Origin: Ensifer sp. USDA 6670
GTDB lineage: Bacteria; Pseudomonadota; Alphaproteobacteria; Rhizobiales; Rhizobiaceae
DNA: 64,000 nt
Reading direction: 5' to 3'
Assembly (NCBI GenBank): GCA_000421085.1
Contig: ATWE01000011.1
Span: 62,001 to 126,000, forward strand
The position numbers were made by a program, and so were the translations under genes. This document shows positions 26,251 through 35,165 of the stretch, one piece after another. A model generated the notes under the pieces. The model ran no database searches and had not been told where the DNA came from. It saw only the letters and a list, made by a program, of their open reading frames with translations. Numbering within the stretch: the stretch's first letter is position 1; the number at the start of each line of letters is the position of its first letter.

Positions 26251-27714
26251 TCAGCGGGCCGGTGCCGCGGCCGAGCGCGGACGCGAGCCCCGACGCGCTC
26301 GGCGCGCCTGCGCCAGCGCGGCTATCTGAGCCGCCACGAAAATGGCGTGGTCGTTGACCTGCGGCAGGCCCATAAGTTCCCCAAATGTGCCGCGGGCGAG
26401 AGGACCGGCGACGAAGAGGTCGTCCACCTCCCTGCTTTCGCTGTCGAGCGCCCTGCTCGTTTCGCTGCAGGCGAGGCCCAGTCCGACCGTGTCGGGGCGC
26501 AGATAACCTGCGGCTCCGAGCGAACCCAGCCAGGATTGGCTTTGCAGGATCGAACGGTGCGCCGGGCCGGTGGTGATCACCACGGCGTCGAATTCCCCTT
26601 CTTCCGTTCCGCCAGCCCGCCGCCTTCGGAAAGTAACCGCGACATTCTCGCCGACGCGGCCCATATGAGCGATCGAACCGGCGAGGACGCGTATATTGCC
26701 GTCCCTCAGCCCCGCACTGACGATCGCATCGATTTGCGGAGCTACACGAAAACGGTGCACATCCCAGAAAGGCCGCACGTGCCGCACAAGCCGCTGCCGC
26801 TCGGTGAGGGGCAAATTGCGCCAGATCTCACCGCCCTGTGCTCTGAGCGCATCGAGAACCGCATGCCATGTGAAGCCTACCGCTTCCGCACCGGCGATCG
26901 TCCGGCGCACCTGGGAGAGCAACTCCACTGCCGATCTCCAAGGCTGCGAGACGAAGTCGCCATAGGGGTCCTGCGCCCGGTCGGCATGTCCACGAGAACG
27001 CAGACCTCGCCGGGAAAAGGCGGTGATCGGCCCCTCATGCCCGCGCGTGCGCAGGGTGGCGATCACATCGGCCGAAGTGAGCCCCGTGCCGATGATCAGC
27101 ACACGATCACCGGTCCGGATCCTGTCGAGCGCACCCGGCTCGGTCGAGTCCGGCACGTAGCGGGGGTGCCCGGCGAGGAGAGCGCCAATGCCTGCGGGAG
27201 CCTCCGGCGCCGGGTGCGTCGTCGCCACCACCAGCACGTCGGCGCGGCTTAGCGTCCCGCCGTCGCCTCGAACCGCCCAGGCCGCTCCCTGACGCTCGAC
27301 GGCAATCACTCTCTCCCGCTGGTGTGCGATGCGCCCGTGTTCCAGGAACGGCGCGATCGCCTCGGCGACATAGCGACCGAAGAGCTGCCGGGCAGGATAG
27401 AGATGGCCGTCGCAGGCAAGCGCCTCGGGATCGTCGCGCGGCTCGCCCCGAAGCTCGAGCCAGCGCATGAAATGGTCGGGGTCGTCCGGATCGATGCTCA
27501 TGCGCGCGGCCGGGACGTTGACGCGATGCGCGGGCTCCGCGGTATCATAGGCCAGGCCGCATCCCAGCCGCTCCCGCGGCTCGAAGACGGCAATCTGCCA
27601 GCCATCCATGGCGCGAGCCCGCGCCAGGTGCATCGCGACCACGGCACCGCTGAAGCCGCCGCCGATGATTGCGACGGTCGGGCGCGTGATGTAATGGTCG
27701 ACGGCATCCATCAT
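26251..27714 (-). CDS. FAD/NAD(P)-binding protein A (COG4529-like)
   Basis: About 487 residues. The N-terminal dinucleotide motif is VAIIGGGFSGAVVA, with a second Rossmann motif GDRVLIIGTGLTSADVI near residue 220 and NVPAARMSIDPDDPDHFMRW in between. This is the layout of FAD-dependent NAD(P)-binding proteins of the NAD_binding_9 family, often annotated as hydroxylase or ornithine-monooxygenase-like, with undefined substrates. It lies downstream of, and is related to, the next flavoprotein gene; both are divergent from the SfnB-like gene. Start could be ATG 27714 or 27711. The product's role is unknown. Confidence 0.85.
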   Translation of the reverse strand: MMDAVDHYITRPTVAIIGGGFSGAVVAMHLARARAMDGWQIAVFEPRERLGCGLAYDTAEPAHRVNVPAARMSIDPDDPDHFMRWLELRGEPRDDPEALACDGHLYPARQLFGRYVAEAIAPFLEHGRIAHQRERVIAVERQGAAWAVRGDGGTLSRADVLVVATTHPAPEAPAGIGALLAGHPRYVPDSTEPGALDRIRTGDRVLIIGTGLTSADVIATLRTRGHEGPITAFSRRGLRSRGHADRAQDPYGDFVSQPWRSAVELLSQVRRTIAGAEAVGFTWHAVLDALRAQGGEIWRNLPLTERQRLVRHVRPFWDVHRFRVAPQIDAIVSAGLRDGNIRVLAGSIAHMGRVGENVAVTFRRRRAGGTEEGEFDAVVITTGPAHRSILQSQSWLGSLGAAGYLRPDTVGLGLACSETSRALDSESREVDDLFVAGPLARGTFGELMGLPQVNDHAIFVAAQIAALAQARRARRGSRPRSAAAPAR

Positions 27715-27850
27715 TTCGAAGACCTGCTGCGCAGCGACGACCGTGTCGTCGTCGATGAGTCTACCGTGTGAATTTTCCGGCCCGCTGCTGCCTGCAGCGG
27801 GTCGGGTGATCGACTATCGTCGACCACCATTCCGGCCGCCGAGGTCGCGT

Positions 27851-29254
27851 CTAGCCGGCTTTCAGCGCCAGTCGCTTGCCTGTCGCGATAAGCCGTGCTG
27901 CCGCATAGGTCTGGGTGACGATCTCAGGAACGAGGTCGATGTCGGGCAGGCTCCCCAATCCAAGCGGACCGATCGCGAAGAGGTTCGGCGTGCGTCCGAA
28001 CGGGCTCAAGACTTCTCCCGTGGGATTGACCGCGATGCCGAGTTCGAGTTCATCGGGTTCGGCAAGCCCACCGGCAAAAAGACTCCGGAGCAAGGGCGTT
28101 CCAAGGTCTGGGGCGGAACAGCGGCATTCGATCACCTGATCGGCCCTGAGCAGCTCTTCGGCATGCTGGCCCGCCCAGCGCACCATGATACCTTCCGGCA
28201 GGCGCCGCCCCGCCCGACCCCGGCGAAGCGCGGTCCGCCCCTCGGAAAGTTCCTGCTGCAGCCGCGCGTGGACGGCCGCCGGGAGGCGGTTTCTGTGGCT
28301 GTCGTAGATGGCCCGCAGGTGACGGTTGAACTGCCGCTTTTCCTCAGCCGAGAGCGATTGCCAGAGCGAGCGCGCCCGCCGGCGCAGGCCGTTCATTGCA
28401 GACTGCCAGCTTTGCCCCTTCGCTTCGGCTTCGGCGCAGGCCTGACGCACGAACCGAACGATCCGGCGCAGGCCTTGCGGCATCGGATCGACGGGAAAAC
28501 TCGGGGCTGCTGCGAGCTGCGTATGCGCCTGCGGCAGGAAGCCGTGGCGCGAAACGAGCGTGATCTTTCCTGCATAGCCGTTATCGCGCATCTGGAAAAG
28601 CTGGTCGACCACGCGAATGCCGCTGCCGAGCAGGACCGCGTGGCGCGGATCGACGAGGCGGCGCGTCCGCACAAGCGGTCGCTCCTCGTCGGAAATCTCG
28701 AGGTCGCGCGGATGCACGCCGAAGCCCGTTGCAAGAATGACGATGTCGCATGCGTCATGTCCGCCGTCACGCACAAGGCTGAAGCGACCACTTGCGAGTT
28801 TCCGCAAGCCTATGACCTGCTCGTGGGAGAACCTCACCGTTATGTCGGAACGACGGGCAAGCGCCTCGGAAAAGCGTTGATGCACGTAGTCGCTGAAGAT
28901 GCCTTTCGGCACGAAAATCTGCCGGAAGCCGGGAATGGCCGCCGGAACGGCTGTTCGGAACTCATCATTGGCGCAAAGCCATTCGTTGAAATCGTCGGGC
29001 TGGCCGGCCGCGACCGACAGGTCGCGCACCCGGCTGTTGAGAATCTCGCAGCGCTGCGCCGCGGAAAAGGCCTGACCGCCGCTGATCGATGGATGAGGGT
29101 CGTACATGGTGAGGTGGAAAGATCCCCGCATCGACTTCATCAGCGCGATCGCCATCATGATGCCGGAAAATCCACGGCCGACGATCGCAATTTCCGGCTT
29201 CGAGGGCGAGGCGGCCGTCGCTGACCTGCCGGCAAACAATCCACGAACGGTCAT
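27851..29254 (-). CDS. FAD/NAD(P)-binding protein B (COG4529-like)
   Basis: About 467 residues, same family as the neighbouring flavoprotein. Motifs: IAIVGRGFSGIMMAIALM for FAD, DIVILATGFGVHP, and VLLGSGIRVVDQLFQM for the second nucleotide site. ATG 29254 has AAAGGAG 6 bases upstream; the frame extending to 29326 is not needed. A 136-base gap separates it from protein A, so a shared transcript is likely. Divergent transcription from an SfnB-family oxidoreductase gene suggests a linked role, perhaps sulphur scavenging, but this is inference. Confidence 0.87.
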   Translation of the reverse strand: MTVRGLFAGRSATAASPSKPEIAIVGRGFSGIMMAIALMKSMRGSFHLTMYDPHPSISGGQAFSAAQRCEILNSRVRDLSVAAGQPDDFNEWLCANDEFRTAVPAAIPGFRQIFVPKGIFSDYVHQRFSEALARRSDITVRFSHEQVIGLRKLASGRFSLVRDGGHDACDIVILATGFGVHPRDLEISDEERPLVRTRRLVDPRHAVLLGSGIRVVDQLFQMRDNGYAGKITLVSRHGFLPQAHTQLAAAPSFPVDPMPQGLRRIVRFVRQACAEAEAKGQSWQSAMNGLRRRARSLWQSLSAEEKRQFNRHLRAIYDSHRNRLPAAVHARLQQELSEGRTALRRGRAGRRLPEGIMVRWAGQHAEELLRADQVIECRCSAPDLGTPLLRSLFAGGLAEPDELELGIAVNPTGEVLSPFGRTPNLFAIGPLGLGSLPDIDLVPEIVTQTYAAARLIATGKRLALKAG

Positions 29255-29814
29255 GTGAGCTCCTTTCGCGAGCTGGCTGTCGCTCCGTGATCGGGCAACT
29301 CTTAAGCAGGACTTCGAAACACACAAAAGCTCTGGTGAATTTCACGGGGTCGTATACCGCTCGCCCGTCGGGATTTTCCGGAACGACGCACCAGCAAAAA
29401 ACGCCTTGCGCCGCCTCCTTCCCGCTTCAAGCGAAATAATTCTCCGGCCGAATACCGCCTAGCGCGCGCAATGACCGCTGCAGGACTTCCAATTCTTGCA
29501 TGTTGTACCCTCAAATCGGCTCCGACGTAAGAAACATGCGGCAGCGTTTCGCCCTATGGTCATCCTTAAGGAGTAATCTATAATTTTTGTATTCTATTGC
29601 AAAGTTACCCCACGGCAAGCTATTTTTATCGAGGGGACGGCAGCGGCCCGCCGTCGTCACGCATAAGCCGCTGTTGTTGCAAGAAAATTTCTTTCTCCCA
29701 CGCGACCACCCCTACCGAGCGCCCACCTGCGCGACCGTTTTCGGGAGGGACTGGAAGAAAATAGGGCCTGCTCCATACTAAAGGGCGGCGGCAATGCTCC
29801 ACGGAGGGACAAGG
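29255..29814. other. 560-base divergent intergenic region
   Basis: No gene is supported here. It separates the FAD-protein pair (minus) from the SfnB-like gene (plus) and must hold both promoters. I see a GCATGTT/AACATGC inverted repeat (29498-29539, 28-base spacer), an AT-rich stretch at 29575-29600 and a small AGAAAATTTCT dyad near 29683. None is a recognised operator. Confidence 0.4.
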
Positions 29815-31026
29815 ATGGGGAACATCTCGCAATTCGCCGGAAAGACCAAGCCGACGCCGCACCGCATCGAGAGCGAGGAAGAGGCCCTGGCGATTGCAAG
29901 GGAGCTGGCGCTCCGGTTCTCCGACCGCGCCAGCGAGCGCGACCTGGAGCGCGTCCTTCCTCACGACGAACTCGACCAGTTGGCCCAATCGGGACTGCTG
30001 GCGATCAGCGTTCCATCGGAATACGAGGGAATCGATGTCTCCAACGTCGCGCTTGCCGAGATAACGGCGATCCTGTCGGAGGCCGACAGCTCCATCGGTC
30101 AGATCCCGCAAGGCCACTTTTTCGTCCTCGAGGCGCTGCGTCAGCATGCCACGGAAGAGCAGAAGCAGTTTTTCTTCGGTCGCGCCATGGCAGGCGACCG
30201 CTTCGGCAGCGCCCTTTCTGAAAGCGGCGACAAGATCGTCGGCGACGACAAAACCCGGATCACCGGAAATGGCGCCGGCTACCGCATCAACGGCCGGAAG
30301 CAATATTGTACGGGCGTTCTCTTCGCCGACTGGCTCGCGATCTCCGCGCTCGACGCCGCCGACCGCATGACCATGTCGTTCGTTCCGCGCGCGACGGACG
30401 GCGTCCGGATCATCGACGACTGGGACAGTTTCGGACAGCGCGTCACCGGCAGCGGCACCGCGGTTCTTGAGAACGTTCATGTGGATCTCGGTTCTGTCGT
30501 ACCGCATCACCGCGGCTTCGAGCGACCGAACACGATCGGTTCCGTCGGCCAGATCATCCATGCCGGCGTCGATCTCGGTATCGCGCGTGCGGCCTTCCGG
30601 GAGACCCTCGATCTCGTCCGAAACGCGGCAGCGGCCAAGAGGATTGGCACGGAGCGGGCACCGGAGGATGCTTTGACGATCGCCAGGATCGGCGAAGTCG
30701 CAATACGCCTCGAGGCGGCCACCGCGCTCATCGAGCATGCCGGTCGCAAGGTCGATACCGCTCAGGTCGATCCGACCGAGGAACACGCGGTCGACGCCAG
30801 CCTCTCCGTTACCGCCGCCAAGGCCCTTGCTGCCGAAGCCGCGCTGGAGGCAGCCAATGCGCTTTTCGATCTCGCCGGCTCCGCCTCTGCGAAAGTCGCG
30901 CTCAATTTCGACCGCTATTGGCGCAACGCCCGCGCTCACACGCTGCAGGACCCGGTGCGCTGGAAACATCACCTCGTCGGCAACTACCACCTCAAGGGCG
31001 TAAAGCCGCGCAGCGGATTACTGTGA
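29815..31026 (+). CDS. SfnB-family acyl-CoA dehydrogenase-like flavin oxidoreductase
   Basis: About 403 residues. The acyl-CoA dehydrogenase fold of the DszC/SfnB branch is recognised by GLLAISVPSEYEGIDVSNV, SALSESGDKI, YRINGRKQYCTGVLFADW and DDWDSFGQRVTGSGT. Family members are FMNH2-dependent monooxygenases or related enzymes acting on organosulphur compounds such as sulphones. ATG 29815 is preferred because GGAGGG lies 6 bases upstream; 29794 is also in frame. No reductase gene is adjacent, so the reduced flavin must come from elsewhere. A RIME-type repeat follows immediately, then an Rrf2 regulator on the other strand. Confidence 0.85.
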   Translation: MGNISQFAGKTKPTPHRIESEEEALAIARELALRFSDRASERDLERVLPHDELDQLAQSGLLAISVPSEYEGIDVSNVALAEITAILSEADSSIGQIPQGHFFVLEALRQHATEEQKQFFFGRAMAGDRFGSALSESGDKIVGDDKTRITGNGAGYRINGRKQYCTGVLFADWLAISALDAADRMTMSFVPRATDGVRIIDDWDSFGQRVTGSGTAVLENVHVDLGSVVPHHRGFERPNTIGSVGQIIHAGVDLGIARAAFRETLDLVRNAAAAKRIGTERAPEDALTIARIGEVAIRLEAATALIEHAGRKVDTAQVDPTEEHAVDASLSVTAAKALAAEAALEAANALFDLAGSASAKVALNFDRYWRNARAHTLQDPVRWKHHLVGNYHLKGVKPRSGLL

Positions 31027-31035
31027 GGACGAGCG

Positions 31036-31131
31036 TGCCTGTCACAGGGATGAGAGCAGCGCCGCATCTGCGGCGCGAGAAAAGTTCTTTCAGCCCAAGG
31101 ACTCGGGCTGGCTGGATTCCTGTGACAGGCA
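31036..31131. repeat. RIME1-type intergenic mosaic element
   Basis: Outer 13-base perfect inverted repeat (TGCCTGTCACAGG and complement), with inner palindromes GCGCCGCA/TGCGGCGC (31060-31077) and CAGCCC/GGGCTG (31091-31110). Size about 100 bases and the two-palindrome layout match the RIME1 elements described in Rhizobium and Sinorhizobium. It starts just after the SfnB-like gene. Confidence 0.75.
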
Positions 31132-31221
31132 CAGGAATGAAGAGTGGGAAGGAGTGGCGTTACGCCAATGTCTGCTGCGGGCATGAGCCCACTTATAAGA
31201 CGTATCGAGAGGACCGTACGC

Positions 31222-31677
31222 TCAGCCCGCTTCGCTGAGAAGCGGGGCTACGGCGGCCTCTCTCTCGCTTGCTGCAAATTGCGCGAGCGTCATGTTGTCG
31301 AGAATGTCGGCCACGGCATCGCGCACCACGATCATCGAACGGCGCACATGACAGGTTTCCGGGTCCGAACAGTCGTCGCAGACTTCATAGGCGGTGCGGC
31401 TCGCACAACGGATCGGCGCCAACGGCCCGTCGAGCGTGCGGATCACCTGACCGACGCGGATCTCGGATGCGGGCCGCGCCAGCGCGTAGCCGCCGCCGGG
31501 GCCTTTCTTCGAGCGAAGAAAGCCGGCATTCCTGAGTTCGAGCATGATCGTGTCGAGAAACTTCTTCGGCAAGTTGTTGCGAAGGGCAATTTCCGTGATG
31601 AAAGCCGTTTCGCCCGGCTGAAGCTGGGCAAGATCGACCATCGCCTTCAAACCGTACTTTCCTTTTTTTGTCAGCAT
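31222..31677 (-). CDS. Rrf2-family transcriptional regulator with cysteine cluster
   Basis: About 151 residues. The winged helix begins MLTKKGKYGLKAMVDLAQL, typical of Rrf2 proteins, so ATG 31677 is chosen over 31755. The linker carries cysteines in RCASRT, VCDDC and ETCH, a spacing able to bind an iron-sulphur cluster or sense thiols, as in IscR, NsrR and CymR relatives. Placement next to an SfnB-like sulphur gene makes a sulphur or redox role attractive, but the regulon is unknown. Confidence 0.88.
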   Translation of the reverse strand: MLTKKGKYGLKAMVDLAQLQPGETAFITEIALRNNLPKKFLDTIMLELRNAGFLRSKKGPGGGYALARPASEIRVGQVIRTLDGPLAPIRCASRTAYEVCDDCSDPETCHVRRSMIVVRDAVADILDNMTLAQFAASEREAAVAPLLSEAG

Positions 31678-32002
31678 GAGAGCATCGCTTTCGAGAAGGA
31701 TCGCGGCGAACGAGAAAAGCACGCGATCTTTATCCGCGATCGCGACCAGACACATCGATCCCGATCACGCGGATCGTCCAATTCTCCGCAGAGCCAAGTG
31801 CCGTTTCCCAGCCTGCCGAGCCAATCTGCCACGGCTCGCTTACTTCGGCACCCTAGGATTCAGTTATAGATCAAGCCTAAAGTGGCGGCAAGGAAATCAA
31901 TTCACCTGCTACATAGATTTACTCTAATTAGCGCCGCATATGACATCAAAAAGCGCCGCAGTGCGAAACGAATTGTGAGTTCTTCTGCCGCCGGCGGAGC
32001 TC
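31678..32002. other. Intergenic region between the Rrf2 gene and der
   Basis: About 325 bases with no supported gene. It must contain the Rrf2 promoter and the 3' end of the der transcript. AT-rich runs occur around 31860-31960, but I recognise no repeat, RNA gene or clear terminator. Confidence 0.4.
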
Positions 32003-33433
32003 TCAGCGCCTTTTGCGCGCCTTCGACTCGAAGGGATTCTCCGACGCGCGGAAATGCACGCGGATCGGCACGCCCGGCAGGTCGAAGTCGTTTCGCAAGC
32101 CGTTGATGAGGTAGCGGGTGTAGGACTCCGGCACCGCCTCGGGACGTGTGCAGGAAATCATGAAACCCGGTGGCCGCGCCTTGACCTGCGTCATGTATTT
32201 GAGCTTGAGGCGGCGGCCCGAGACGGCCGGCGGAGGATGCTGCACCTGCTGCGATTCCAGCCACCGGTTGAGGCGCGCCGTGGAGATGCGCCGGTTCCAG
32301 ACCTTGTCCGTTTCGATGATGGCCTGCATGAGCCGGTCGAGGCCATAGCCGGTGTGCCCGGAAATCGGCACTGCACGGATGCCGCGCGCCTGTGGCAACA
32401 GCCGCTCGGTTTTTTCGCGCAAGTCTACAAGCAGTGCCTGCCAGTTCTCGACAAGATCCCATTTGTTGAAGGCAAGCACGGCTGCACGCCCCTCGCGCAG
32501 CACCAGATCGACGATCTGCAGGTCCTGCTTCTCGAAAGGGATCGTGGCGTCGAAGACGATGACGACGGTCTCGGCGAAGCGGATCGCGCGCAGCGCATCG
32601 GCAACCGAAAGCTTTTCGAGCTTCTCCTGAACCTTCGCCTTTCGGCGCATGCCGGCCGTATCGAACATCTTTATCGTGCGGCCGCGCCAGTCCCATTCGA
32701 CGGAGATGGAGTCGCGGGTAATGCCCGCCTCCGGCCCCGTCAGCAGCCGGTCTTCACCAAGGAACCGGTTGATCAGAGTCGATTTTCCGGCATTCGGCCG
32801 GCCGACGATCGCCACCCGGAGCGGCTTGGTCTCGTCATAGGCGGGCTCGACCTCTTCGTCCTCGGTACCTTCACCGGCAACGGGACGGACATCCACATTC
32901 GTCTCGGCAACGTCTTCCGCCGGCGGGAACGCCCTCTCCTCGCCGAGTGCGGCGACGATCGCGTCACGCAGATCGAGCATGCCCTGGCCGTGTTCGGCCG
33001 AGATCGGGCAGGGTTCGCCGAGGCCGAGCGTAAAGGCGTCGTAGAAGCCGCCCTCGGAGCCGCGGGCCTCGGACTTGTTGGCGACGACGACGACGGGCTT
33101 GCCCCGACGGCGCAGCATCTCGGCGAGCGTTTGATCTGCCGGCGTCAGGCCGGCCTTGGCATCGACGACGAAGAGCGAGAGATCCGCCTCGTCGATGGCC
33201 GCCTCGGTCTGTGCCCACATCCGCCCCTGCAGGCTGTCGGGCGACGATTCCTCGAGACCGGCCGTATCGATGATGCGGAACTTGAGGTCGACCAGCTTCG
33301 CGTCGCCCGGACGCCGGTCGCGGGTAACCCCCGGCGTATCGTCAACGAGCGCCAGCTTCTTGCCAACCAGGCGGTTGAACAAGGTGGACTTGCCGACATT
33401 GGGGCGCCCGATAATGGCGACAGTGAAGCTCAT
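32003..33433 (-). CDS. der: Ribosome biogenesis GTPase Der (EngA)
   Basis: About 476 residues with two tandem GTPase domains: G1 motifs GRPNVGKST (residues 8-16) and GRPNAGKST (about 210), switch motifs DTPG/DTAG and specificity motifs NKSE and NKWD. A C-terminal KH-like domain and basic tail (ESKARKRR) complete it. Der assembles the 50S subunit and is normally essential. It is transcribed after the YfgM-like gene, separated by a 230-base block of palindromic repeats. In S. meliloti engA is known to reside on pSymB and to make that replicon essential. Confidence 0.97.
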   Translation of the reverse strand: MSFTVAIIGRPNVGKSTLFNRLVGKKLALVDDTPGVTRDRRPGDAKLVDLKFRIIDTAGLEESSPDSLQGRMWAQTEAAIDEADLSLFVVDAKAGLTPADQTLAEMLRRRGKPVVVVANKSEARGSEGGFYDAFTLGLGEPCPISAEHGQGMLDLRDAIVAALGEERAFPPAEDVAETNVDVRPVAGEGTEDEEVEPAYDETKPLRVAIVGRPNAGKSTLINRFLGEDRLLTGPEAGITRDSISVEWDWRGRTIKMFDTAGMRRKAKVQEKLEKLSVADALRAIRFAETVVIVFDATIPFEKQDLQIVDLVLREGRAAVLAFNKWDLVENWQALLVDLREKTERLLPQARGIRAVPISGHTGYGLDRLMQAIIETDKVWNRRISTARLNRWLESQQVQHPPPAVSGRRLKLKYMTQVKARPPGFMISCTRPEAVPESYTRYLINGLRNDFDLPGVPIRVHFRASENPFESKARKRR

Positions 33434-33448
33434 CTTGACATCCGTGCT

Positions 33449-33490
33449 AAAGCGCCTCGCGTTCAGTGGAATTCACGCGACGCGCTTTAA
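33449..33490. repeat. Palindromic repeat next to the triple tandem repeat
   Basis: AAAGCGCCTCGCGTTCAGTG and its near complement CACGCGACGCGCTTT flank an AATT centre. This imperfect 40-base palindrome is a common intergenic form in Sinorhizobium. It lies just upstream of the der start on the minus strand. Confidence 0.6.
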
Positions 33491-33503
33491 GTTTCTGTTT
33501 TGT

Positions 33504-33664
33504 GCATGTCGTTGTCCCAAAACCGCTACGCACTTTTGGGCGACATGCTTTGCTTATGCATGTCGTTATCCCAAAACCGCTATGCACTTTTGGGCGACGT
33601 GCTTTGCTTGTGCATGTCGTTGTCCCAAAACCGCTACGCACTTTTGGGCGACATGCTTTGCTTG
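33504..33664. repeat. Three tandem 54-base palindromic units
   Basis: Units begin at 33504, 33558 and 33612, an exact 54-base period with only a few substitutions. Each unit is itself a palindrome: GCATGTCG near one end, CCCAAAA/TTTTGGG arms and GCGACATGC at the other end. The array occupies the whole gap between der and the YfgM-like gene; translated ORFs across it are artefacts of the repeat. Confidence 0.85.
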
Positions 33665-33666
33665 CG

Positions 33667-34335
33667 TCAGGCCTTGCCCGTCGACGCGATCACATCCAGC
33701 AGCATCTGCGCCCGATTCAAGATGCCGCGCGGGCTTTGCGCGTCGTCGACGATCTGCTGGAACCAGCTCTTCGCCTTGGCATAGTCACCGGCCTTGTAGG
33801 CCGAAAGACCGAGCGCCTCGCGCGCCGAATGACGCATCGCATTCTGCGGAACGGCCAGTTGCTCGACTTCGGAGGACACCTGCTCGTAGGTTCCCGCATC
33901 GATAAGCAGATAGGCCGCACGCAGCCGCGCCGCATCGCGGAGCGCGGCCGGAATACGCGTATCCCTGCCGATCTCGGAGAACGCCGCGACCGCCGCGTCC
34001 GTTTCACCCTTTTGCGCCTGCAGCGTCGCAACGCGCAGCTGCGCCAGGACCGGATAGGATCCGTATCCGTCCTTTTCCAACTCGGTCAGCGCGGCGAGCG
34101 CCTCGTCCGACTTGTTCTCCCGGGCAAGGTTGAGCGCCGCGAGGAAGGTGTCGCCCGATTGCGACGAGGAGGATTCCTGCCAGTAATCATATCCGACCTT
34201 GCCGACGGTGCCGAGCACGATCAGAACGGCAATTCCGATGATGATACCGCCGAAGCGAGTCCAGACGGCCTTCATCTGGTCCGAGCGGAGTTCGTCATTG
34301 ACCTCGCGGATAAAGCTGTCGTCCTGGTTTACCAT
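33667..34335 (-). CDS. YfgM-like TPR membrane protein
   Basis: About 222 residues. A short cytoplasmic segment is followed by one membrane span (GGIIIGIAVLIVLGTVGKVG, about residues 29-48) and an alpha-helical TPR-like periplasmic domain. In E. coli YfgM is encoded with bamB next to der and works at the SecYEG/chaperone interface. Here the same YfgM-der linkage is kept but bamB is missing between them. The stop lies directly at the edge of the triple tandem repeat, so the last codons may be shaped by the repeat boundary. Confidence 0.82.
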   Translation of the reverse strand: MVNQDDSFIREVNDELRSDQMKAVWTRFGGIIIGIAVLIVLGTVGKVGYDYWQESSSSQSGDTFLAALNLARENKSDEALAALTELEKDGYGSYPVLAQLRVATLQAQKGETDAAVAAFSEIGRDTRIPAALRDAARLRAAYLLIDAGTYEQVSSEVEQLAVPQNAMRHSAREALGLSAYKAGDYAKAKSWFQQIVDDAQSPRGILNRAQMLLDVIASTGKA

Positions 34336-34421
34336 GTCCCGTCCCGGCCGCCCGGCCCTGATCTAAAGAAGTTGGCGCGTTCTACCCGATTTTGCGCCTG
34401 ATGTAAGGGGGAGATCGACAT

Positions 34422-35006
34422 TTAGAGGACGACCGGCTGAACGCCTATCAGAAGCTCGTGCAGCTTCCAGACGAAGAGGACAAAGGCGACGAGGCCGATA
34501 ACAACCGCCAGGACGTCGTTGCGCGCCGATTTGAAGACGGGAAGCACCTTCTCACCGGCGCGCTCGCGCCGTTTCAACGAGATGCGCAGGATCACCGCCC
34601 AGACGAGAAAGGAACCGAAGAGCAGGACCGACGGCGTCTCGCCATTCGCAAGGAGGTGCGCCAGCGCCCATATCTTGATCGAGAGGACCTGCGGATGCTT
34701 GAGCGCGACGGCGATGCGGCCAGCCGGCAGGGAGCCGGCGGCAAGCACGATGAAGGCGACGAGCATCAGCAGAAGGGCGATATGGCGCAGGAATATCGGC
34801 GGATTGTAGAGCATGCCCGTTTCGCCACGCGCCTGACCGAAACCGTAGATGATCAGACAGAGGCCGACGAGGCTGACGATCGTATAGAGCCCCATCCATG
34901 TGCCCTTGCCGCGGCTTTCGATGATGCCGGCACGAAAGCCGGGCGCAACCACGCGGACGAGGTGCATGCCGAGAAATATGATGATGCCGAGAACGAGTAT
35001 GGCCAT
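34422..35006 (-). CDS. NnrU family membrane protein
   Basis: About 194 residues, mostly hydrophobic with five or six membrane segments. The start MAILVLGIIIFLGMHLVRVV, the histidine in FLGMHL and HPQVLSIKIWALAHLLANGE are typical of the NnrU family. NnrU is associated with nitric-oxide reduction loci in denitrifiers, but many copies occur outside such loci, as here, and the function is undefined. No nor genes are in the window. It is divergent from the deacetylase gene. Confidence 0.85.
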   Translation of the reverse strand: MAILVLGIIIFLGMHLVRVVAPGFRAGIIESRGKGTWMGLYTIVSLVGLCLIIYGFGQARGETGMLYNPPIFLRHIALLLMLVAFIVLAAGSLPAGRIAVALKHPQVLSIKIWALAHLLANGETPSVLLFGSFLVWAVILRISLKRRERAGEKVLPVFKSARNDVLAVVIGLVAFVLFVWKLHELLIGVQPVVL

Positions 35007-35165
35007 GGGTCACCGCTTGTTCGAGATGTCGGACCGCTACAGCGCCGCGCTTTGCCGATCCACCTCATTACGCACTACCTTCGATAGCGCCTATTTTCCA
35101 GCCCAATCAAAGGATTGCCGCAATTTCCGGACAACTGCGACGAAACCAAACGTCACAGTTGAAAC

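Noticed and set aside
33504-33664. CRISPR array
   Set aside because: Three adjacent units with no unique spacers, each palindromic, and no cas genes nearby.
33466-34401. Plus-strand frame with repeated MCMSLSQNRYALLGD units
   Set aside because: The amino-acid repeat only reflects the 54-base DNA palindrome array and the antisense of the YfgM-like gene. It is not a repeat protein.
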